Assembly: GCA_017934175.1 (NCBI GenBank)
Contig: JAGBKB010000072.1
Coordinates: 1-46,751, forward strand
Origin: Lachnospiraceae bacterium
Lineage (GTDB): Bacteria; Bacillota; Clostridia; Lachnospirales; Lachnospiraceae
Reading direction: 5' to 3'
Length of the DNA: 46,751 nt
In this document: in pieces, positions 41,655-46,751 of the stretch
Position numbering within the stretch: the stretch's first letter is position 1
Layout of the letters: each line of letters opens with the position of its first letter
Program-made: the position numbers and the translations under genes
Notes under the pieces: model-generated
Told to the model about the DNA's origin: nothing
Database searches by the model: none
What the model saw: only the letters and a program-made list of their open reading frames with translations

Positions 41655-44030
41655 TCAATTAATTAATTTTCCATCTGCATCAACTCTCTTGCCATCAGGT
41701 GTCTCCTCATCTCTAAACATAGAACCATAGGCTTTTACTTTCTTGCCATAACTTTCATATATACCATCACCAACTTCATACCAATTAGGTTCGTTATCAG
41801 TTGATTCATTGAAATAATATATGTCGCCATCAATATTCACATAACCTACCTGCATAATTCCTGTTTCTGGTTCTAAATAATAAGTTTGATTATCTCGACT
41901 ATCAGTAAACCATCCTTTCTTAGTAGTTGTTCTATCATTTTCAAAATAATACCACAGACCACTTCTTGTCTTATACCAAGCATCTGATAGAATATCTTTT
42001 TCTCTCGCTGAACTGACTAAATCATACGACAAATCATCTATAACATATCCCATTTCATCTACATATTTCCCATCAGGTGTTTTACCACTAACGATTTTCT
42101 TACCATCTAAATCAAGATATTTCCCATCAATCCATTTATTAGTTATTGGGTTTCCATCTTTATCACAATAATACCAATAACCATTATAATACACCCATTC
42201 ATTGTGCTGCTCAGTTCCATTTACATAAAATTTACCATCTTTATATTCTCTATTGGCATTTAAATCTATCACCTCAATTTCATCAAGTAAATCGTATTCT
42301 TTTGTTCTCCATTTTACAAAAAATTTATGCTCATTTCCATTATTCATTTTTACATATATTTGAGCACATTTTTTATTACTATCATATTCATCTATAGAAA
42401 TAGCTCTGTCACTATAATTTTCATCTCCATAATTATTATCATAAATATTAGAAACATCAATATTCAGTATACCCTTATCAGGCATATACGATTTCCAAAA
42501 CTTATCTGATGTATATGTTTGACTATAATTATAGATACCAGAATCGGAATAATCTATATACCCACTTAAAAGTTTTAGTCCATATTCACTACTTCCATTT
42601 ATGTAATTAAAAGAGGCATCTTCTGGAGCAAATTCAGTTAAAACTTTAATGTCAATTATATCATCAATATTACCAAAATCATCATATGTAAAAGTGATAT
42701 AGAACCTATAATCACAACCTTCCAAAGCAATATTATACTCATTGTGTGCCATAAATGTTACTATATTATCATTGATTACTTCAAAATAAGGAAAATAATT
42801 AGCTTTAAAATTAAAACAATTTAAAATACTCTTGTCTTGCTTTGTTTCATATTTATTTCTAAAACTATTGCTTAATTCTAAATATGTCCAATCTACTTTG
42901 GGGTCATTAGAACAAAGTTTTACAAAAATATTATTTAACTTAGTAAAACGAATAAACTCTTCTTCTCTCGATAAAGTTCTATCTTTTAAACTTTTAATAG
43001 CATTTCTTATTTCATTCTCACGACTTGTAGCTGTTACTTTTTCAATTTTAGGTATATTATTAATTATTCCGCCATCAACAAAAAAAACATATTTATCTAC
43101 TGTGGCGTTGAATATACTCTTCACTTTTTCAAAAATATCTTTATCCCATTCAGTTTCATATGTATCATTTGCATTGATTTTAACTTTCCCAGTATATTTT
43201 GTATTATTTACACAAGTATATTCAATATAATAATTTTCGTTTACATAAACTCTATATGTTTCATTATTACCATCAATTTCATTGACCCATAAAAATCCAT
43301 TTATATCAATCTTTGCATTTGAATTTTGTTTCTCATTAATTTCTAAATAAAGTTTATTTAACTCATTATTATATTGACCTTTTTCATTTTTAAATAAATT
43401 AATTATTTTATAATTGTTTTTTGATAATTCGCTATTAATTCTTCTACCATTCTGCTCTTTTCCATTTTCTATTATTTTATTATCATTTTTATTGTTATTC
43501 GTAAGTAAATTATAATGGTCTTCCATACTCTCAAATTCACTTTGTATTTTCTCATACTCTTCTTGTGTTAAATCATAGCCATTTTTCAAATAATTAATTT
43601 CAAGCACCATATTAGTGTTCATATCACTGCCAACTTTTTTTGTATAATAAGTGCTGCTATTAATATTTTCATAAATAGTATAAGTATAATCAATAAACAT
43701 CTCGTGAGTTTCTCTGATAGTATCACCTGCTTCTACATTTTTTACCCACAATCTACCAGTGCTGTCAAATTTAGCATCATACTCTCCGAAGATATTATGC
43801 TCTTTATTATATGCTTGTGTTTCTTTAGTAGATAAATACAACTCAACTAACTTACTATCCAATGCATTTTGCTTTGTGTTTACTTGTTCATTGCTATTGT
43901 TATTAACCATAGTGCTACTTTTATTATTATCAGTTGACACTGATGTTTGATTTGCATTATTTGAGCATCCACATACCATAGACACTATTAATAATACTAC
44001 TACGATTAAATTAGAAATTCTCTTTTTCAT
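41655..44030 (-). CDS. Large lipoprotein with C-terminal choline-binding-type (CW) repeats
   Basis: The 791-residue protein starts with a lipoprotein signal (hydrophobic 9-20, lipobox MVCGC with Cys22) and a Ser/Asn-rich linker. Two related long segments (about 60-300) each hold the pattern LYLSTKE.../LYLEINE..., GRLWV.../GFLWV..., then Y-I-EYTC/ DYTYTIYEN, suggesting an internal duplication. The last 200 residues hold cell-wall-binding repeats: NGYWYYCDKDGNPITNKW, GLWYYFENDRTTTKKGWF and DGDIYYFNESTDNEPNWYE. Such repeats bind choline residues in some species. A GGAAA-type ribosome binding site precedes the ATG, just after a terminator-like hairpin. Confidence 0.82.
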   Translation of the reverse strand: MKKRISNLIVVVLLIVSMVCGCSNNANQTSVSTDNNKSSTMVNNNSNEQVNTKQNALDSKLVELYLSTKETQAYNKEHNIFGEYDAKFDSTGRLWVKNVEAGDTIRETHEMFIDYTYTIYENINSSTYYTKKVGSDMNTNMVLEINYLKNGYDLTQEEYEKIQSEFESMEDHYNLLTNNNKNDNKIIENGKEQNGRRINSELSKNNYKIINLFKNEKGQYNNELNKLYLEINEKQNSNAKIDINGFLWVNEIDGNNETYRVYVNENYYIEYTCVNNTKYTGKVKINANDTYETEWDKDIFEKVKSIFNATVDKYVFFVDGGIINNIPKIEKVTATSRENEIRNAIKSLKDRTLSREEEFIRFTKLNNIFVKLCSNDPKVDWTYLELSNSFRNKYETKQDKSILNCFNFKANYFPYFEVINDNIVTFMAHNEYNIALEGCDYRFYITFTYDDFGNIDDIIDIKVLTEFAPEDASFNYINGSSEYGLKLLSGYIDYSDSGIYNYSQTYTSDKFWKSYMPDKGILNIDVSNIYDNNYGDENYSDRAISIDEYDSNKKCAQIYVKMNNGNEHKFFVKWRTKEYDLLDEIEVIDLNANREYKDGKFYVNGTEQHNEWVYYNGYWYYCDKDGNPITNKWIDGKYLDLDGKKIVSGKTPDGKYVDEMGYVIDDLSYDLVSSAREKDILSDAWYKTRSGLWYYFENDRTTTKKGWFTDSRDNQTYYLEPETGIMQVGYVNIDGDIYYFNESTDNEPNWYEVGDGIYESYGKKVKAYGSMFRDEETPDGKRVDADGKLIN

Positions 44031-44066
44031 AATTTATTTCCTTTCTCTTTTATTTTGCAATAAAAA

Positions 44067-44089
44067 AGTCAGCACTCAAAGTATTGACT
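44067..44089 (-). terminator. Terminator or attenuator just upstream of the lipoprotein gene
   Basis: AGTCA...TGACT arms with an inner AGT/ACT pair and a run of six T on the minus strand. It ends about 30 bp before the ATG at 44030. It could end the transcript of the genes at 44246-44973 or act as an attenuator for the lipoprotein operon. Confidence 0.65.
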
Positions 44090-44160
44090 CTCTTAAATTA
44101 TATTACTTAAAAATTTATTTATATAAAAATAAAAACTTTTAGAAAGAGTACTATTTAATA

Positions 44161-44168
44161 CCCCCCCC
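44161..44168 (-). repeat. Poly-G tract (eight G on the minus strand) in an intergenic region
   Basis: Eight consecutive C on the plus strand at 44161-44168, in AT-rich DNA, about 130 bp upstream of the lipoprotein ATG. A short ORF of 22 codons (MKNEFIENKNFNYSLNNGGG...) runs into it; no length of the tract joins it to a longer frame. It may alter promoter spacing or be a relic of another phase-variable gene. Confidence 0.7.
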
Positions 44169-44245
44169 ATTGTTTAGCGAATAGTTGAAATTTTTATTTT
44201 CTATAAATTCATTTTTCATTTTTATAAATGTAATCCTTTATGTTC

Positions 44246-44773
44246 TTAATTATTATTGTCTTCATCCTGTTCTTCAAATGCCTTCTTATTCATTTGTTTT
44301 ATAATTTTTTGGCACATTTTTATTTCTTTTTCTAAACTACCATTTTTAGCTGTTTCATATGCTTGATATAAAAGTATCTCTCTTTCTTCATCAGTTAAGT
44401 TTGGTGTATTCTTGTATGCAAGAAAACTTGCTCTAAATTCATCAAGTGCAGTGTTTGTAGTATCAGTTTCTTCTTTCAAATATTCCTCTCTCATACTTCT
44501 ATGTCCATAATACTCGTGAGCAAGCACACAAGCAACTGATAATTTATCAGTCATATTGGATGGATTTTCTAAATCAGGGAATACATTTGAGCCAACAACA
44601 ACTAAATCAGTCTTTTGAGAATAATGAGTATTTTGATTTCCAATTTCATCAATATAAAATGCATCCACATCAGCATTGATTCTTTTAATTTCTTTGAGTA
44701 TAAATGCTTTTTCATCTTCAGTAATTTTTCTCTTGCCAGCTCTTAAACCCATAGCAAAATTTCGATCTAACAT
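44246..44773 (-). CDS. Putative zincin-like protein with an HEYYGH motif
   Basis: The 175-residue protein has VLAHEYYGHRSMREEYL at residues 84-100 and LDEFRASF at 110-117. His-Glu near a helix followed by Glu residues recalls zinc metallopeptidases, but the spacing is H-E-x-x-x-H rather than H-E-x-x-H, so metal binding is unproven. No signal peptide is present, so it acts in the cytoplasm. It overlaps the preceding zinc-ribbon gene by a few bases and is translationally coupled to it. Its C-terminal tail is acidic and Asn-rich. The small size and neighbours suggest a mobile-element or phage-derived origin. Confidence 0.55.
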   Translation of the reverse strand: MLDRNFAMGLRAGKRKITEDEKAFILKEIKRINADVDAFYIDEIGNQNTHYSQKTDLVVVGSNVFPDLENPSNMTDKLSVACVLAHEYYGHRSMREEYLKEETDTTNTALDEFRASFLAYKNTPNLTDEEREILLYQAYETAKNGSLEKEIKMCQKIIKQMNKKAFEEQDEDNNN

Positions 44774-44973
44774 TAAATGCCTCTTAATGAATCAGTCATA
44801 TAACCACAAGAGCATTTTGTTCTTGCACTATTTCCAAGCAACTCAACCTCTATTATGCTATTACATTTAGGACATTTAGCTTTTACTTCGCCATATTGTT
44901 CTTTTTCATAGCAAGCTTGACCTATGAGCTTCGCATATTCTTGTTTTGTTAATTCTCTATCTACTGTTACCAC
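44773..44973 (-). CDS. Small zinc-ribbon protein
   Basis: A 66-residue protein with AKCPKCNSIIEVELLGNSARTKCSCGY (about 33-58): a CPxC pair and a CSC pair, a typical zinc ribbon. It starts at a GTG at 44973 with GGAGG eight bases upstream. Its stop overlaps the ATG of the next gene (TAATG). The family is not clear; zinc ribbons like this are common in phage and conjugative-element accessory proteins. Confidence 0.7.
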   Translation of the reverse strand: MVTVDRELTKQEYAKLIGQACYEKEQYGEVKAKCPKCNSIIEVELLGNSARTKCSCGYMTDSLRGI

Positions 44974-45115
44974 ACTCTTGTCCTCCTTTATTTTTTATAA
45001 TTATATCATAAATCATTGATTTTTAGTAGTTTTTTTTAATAAGTGATAGTGTCAAGAGTTTGGCAGTTAAAAATATTAATAATAAACGATTATAACCCTT
45101 ATAATTCTTAATATT

Positions 45116-46513
45116 TTAATAATTAATGTCTTTGTTTTCTAATATCTTTTTATTCATGTAATAATCTGGTATTGTTGTTTGAAGTCTGTTAATATAACTC
45201 TTATTTAAGTCATAATGCTCTTTTGCTCTGTATGTGTATTTTATTATTTCTGAATCTTCACAATAGTGAGTCCTTTGATAATAATAAGTCTCTGTTATTT
45301 TTGTAAATGCTTCTTCTCCATCATTTGCTTGTATGCCTCTTAATTTCCCTATTGCATCTGCATTATGTTCACACCAGCCCATTCCTTTTTGGCTTAGTCT
45401 CGCTGATAGTATATGACTTACATTTCCTTCAGCACTACATCCACTTCCATCTATTGATAACAATGTTCTTTGTATTGCTTCCCAGTTGTTTAGTAGATAA
45501 TCTCTTGTTTGTATCATCTTGTCTCTCTTATTACTTAGTTCTATTGCATCATCAATTAAATTTATTAGCATCTCTTTATTATTTTCATAAAGACATTTTA
45601 GTATATTACTTTTTAATCTTTTTCTATTGTTACTAATTGTTCTTGTTGCTTCAAGTATTGATTTCATTAAATGGAATTTATCAAGTCTAAACTCACTCTT
45701 TAATATATAATCAGCACTCGTTGTTATCCATTTTGCTCCATCTCCATAAATTATCACTTTCTTTAAATAATCTGTGTCATAGTTACACTCTATATAGTCG
45801 TTTATTTTGCCATAAAATGCCTTATTTCCACTACTTTTTAGATATGTTCCACATATTGTGTGTTTATTTGTTAATTTATATCTATTCTTGCATACCTTTA
45901 TGACATTCTCATATACATAGCCTATTTTACATTGCAATTTCCTGTTTAAACTCTTTTGTATAGCTACATGGTCTTCATCTAGATTTATATATAATACTTT
46001 TACTTTCTTCTTTACTCTTTTCTCTTCATACTGTTCATCAATTTCTAGTCTCTTAAGCTTATGATATATCATCCCTTTACTAAATTCATCACTTGAGTTT
46101 ATCTCTCTTCCTGCTATCCTATAACTACTATTTGTTGCTACTTCTAACATTCTTGCCATTGCCAGTGGTGTCATATGCTCATATTCTGGTATATTTAATT
46201 TCTTATCAAGCAAACAAAAATAACAATCTTTCTCTTTATCATAATACTTAGTCCTATTTAACTTAAATGTACCAAGTATTGATGTTATATTCTTACTTAC
46301 TGTCCTTTGTACTACATAGTTCTTATTCCTGTTATTGTCAAGTTTTAATTCTTGATCATATTCTTCTAGATATTTCTTTAAACTATTAGCAGTTATTTCA
46401 TCACTTGTCTTCTTAAATATCTTCTCAATCTTCTTTAAATCATCCTTTACTAACAATTCTTTGGCATATTTCCTCTTTACTGTTTCTAAAATTTGTGATA
46501 CTATTCTTTCCAT
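45116..46513 (-). CDS. ISLre2-family transposase (UPF0236)
   Basis: The 465-residue protein matches ISLre2-type transposases. Visible marks are the N-terminal SQILETVKRKYAKEL, EYEHMTPLAMARMLEVATNSSYRIAG (about 129-154), LYINLDEDHVAIQ with the first acidic residues (about 190-202), IIYGDGAKWI (about 251-260) and RLDKFHLMKSI (about 274-284), and the C-terminal GSGCSAEGNVSHILSARLSQKGMGWCEHNADAI. It is full length and shows no frameshift, so may be active. The AAGGAG ribosome binding site lies in an inverted repeat with the probable -10 region. Confidence 0.92.
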   Translation of the reverse strand: MERIVSQILETVKRKYAKELLVKDDLKKIEKIFKKTSDEITANSLKKYLEEYDQELKLDNNRNKNYVVQRTVSKNITSILGTFKLNRTKYYDKEKDCYFCLLDKKLNIPEYEHMTPLAMARMLEVATNSSYRIAGREINSSDEFSKGMIYHKLKRLEIDEQYEEKRVKKKVKVLYINLDEDHVAIQKSLNRKLQCKIGYVYENVIKVCKNRYKLTNKHTICGTYLKSSGNKAFYGKINDYIECNYDTDYLKKVIIYGDGAKWITTSADYILKSEFRLDKFHLMKSILEATRTISNNRKRLKSNILKCLYENNKEMLINLIDDAIELSNKRDKMIQTRDYLLNNWEAIQRTLLSIDGSGCSAEGNVSHILSARLSQKGMGWCEHNADAIGKLRGIQANDGEEAFTKITETYYYQRTHYCEDSEIIKYTYRAKEHYDLNKSYINRLQTTIPDYYMNKKILENKDINY

Positions 46514-46562
46514 AGGGTATAACTCCTTTCTAATTTTCCGAGAATTATTAGGATTATACCCT
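46513..46562 (-). promoter_or_regulatory. Inverted repeat covering the transposase -10 region and ribosome binding site
   Basis: AGGGTATAATCC (46551-46562, minus strand) is complementary to GGAGTTATACCCT (46513-46526) with one bulged base. The first contains TATAAT, the second the GGAG and the start of the leader. A transcript entering from outside would fold this stem and hide the ribosome binding site, while one starting at the IS promoter would lack the first arm. The stem is conserved, with one change, in the copy at the left edge. Confidence 0.6.
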
Positions 46563-46662
46563 TTTTTTATTCCAAAATATATAGATAACTGCTAAATATT
46601 ATACTCTAACTAATTAACTTAATAAATACATATTTAAAGATGTTTTATTTCTATATTAAATA

Positions 46663-46751
46663 TTAAGTTTTTTCACCGTTTTTTATTGTATTATTTTTCT
46701 TTTTTATTTTAGTTGCTGTTATCAATGCTAGTATGCCTATCAATCCAAAGA
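46663..46751 (-). CDS. C-terminal tail of a probable cell-wall-anchored or membrane protein (partial)
   Basis: The frame open from the right edge reads FGLIGILALITATKIKKKNN and ends TIKNGEKT before the stop at 46663-46665. A hydrophobic stretch of about 14 residues followed by Lys-rich sequence is the layout at the end of sortase-processed proteins. The LPxTG motif, if there is one, would lie outside the window. The IS end is about 50 bp past the stop. Confidence 0.5.
   Translation of the reverse strand, partial: FGLIGILALITATKIKKKNNTIKNGEKT

Larger units (their letters stand above)
45046..46609 (-). mobile_element. Complete ISLre2-family insertion sequence
   Basis: One transposase gene flanked by imperfect 24-bp terminal inverted repeats, 45046-45069 and 46586-46609, 16 of 24 bases identical, including GCAGTTA on the inner side. 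Total size about 1.56 kb. The 5' end is shared with the fragment at 1-139. No target site duplication was confirmed at this resolution, so the outer boundary could shift by a few bases. Confidence 0.75.

Overview
The window is AT-rich DNA from an anaerobic low-GC Firmicute, most likely a Clostridia/Lachnospiraceae-type bacterium. Supporting signs are an F-type ATPase with a sodium-type c subunit, a ferredoxin-linked 2-oxoacid oxidoreductase, radical SAM enzymes, a queuosine-precursor ECF component, choline-binding-type repeats and ISLre2-family insertion sequences. No rRNA, tRNA or CRISPR array was seen. Almost every gene lies on the minus strand, so operons read from high to low coordinates; the BCCT transporter (37215-38750) is the one clear plus-strand gene. 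The taxonomic call is an inference from gene content.

Layout. 1-139: the 5' end of an ISLre2-type element. 156-2616: cyclodeaminase, flavodoxin-like lipoprotein and dxr. 2715-6499: two unrecognised membrane-anchored proteins and a VanZ-like protein. 6562-8587: AAA_14/DUF4143 ATPase and maf, with a 33-bp tandem repeat between them. 8668-10775: a surface protein split by a nine-G tract, apparently phase-variable and OFF in this sequence. 10910-14093: a sodium:alanine-type symporter with an unusual insert and a MATE exporter. 14217-15166: a small two-gene cassette with a JAB-like protein, next to a fragment of a second MATE gene. 15249-19740: an operon of a Tat-exported amidohydrolase, TatB-like, TatA, TatC and two radical SAM enzymes. 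19828-20442: trmL with an in-frame repeat insert. 20661-28248: the complete F1Fo ATP synthase operon with one extra exported protein at its 3' end. 28388-31371: queT, a HEPN-like gene and a second DUF4143 ATPase with a 32-bp tandem repeat upstream. 31541-38750: a five-gene operon (2-oxoacid oxidoreductase alpha/beta/gamma, acyl-CoA synthetase alpha-like subunit, regulator-LicC-LicA fusion) divergent from a BCCT transporter, with two matching inverted repeats in the shared promoter region. 38823-41139: small membrane proteins, a HigBA-type toxin-antitoxin pair between direct repeats and a decayed phage baseplate gene. 41142-44973: a lipoprotein with choline-binding-type repeats and small unknown genes. 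45046-46609: a complete ISLre2 element in the same orientation as the one at the left edge, then the tail of a probable cell-wall-anchored protein.

How the parts may fit. The c-subunit ligand residues suggest sodium bioenergetics, in keeping with the symporter and MATE exporter. The LicCA fusion, BCCT transporter and choline-binding-type repeats suggest choline uptake, activation and display, although no phosphocholine transferase is in view. The strongest candidate for an undescribed system is the Tat/amidohydrolase/radical-SAM operon: a translocon encoded with one visible substrate and two iron-sulfur enzymes. The poly-G surface gene, the tandem repeats next to both DUF4143 genes, the operator pair upstream of the BCCT gene and the repeat-flanked toxin-antitoxin module are the next most interesting.
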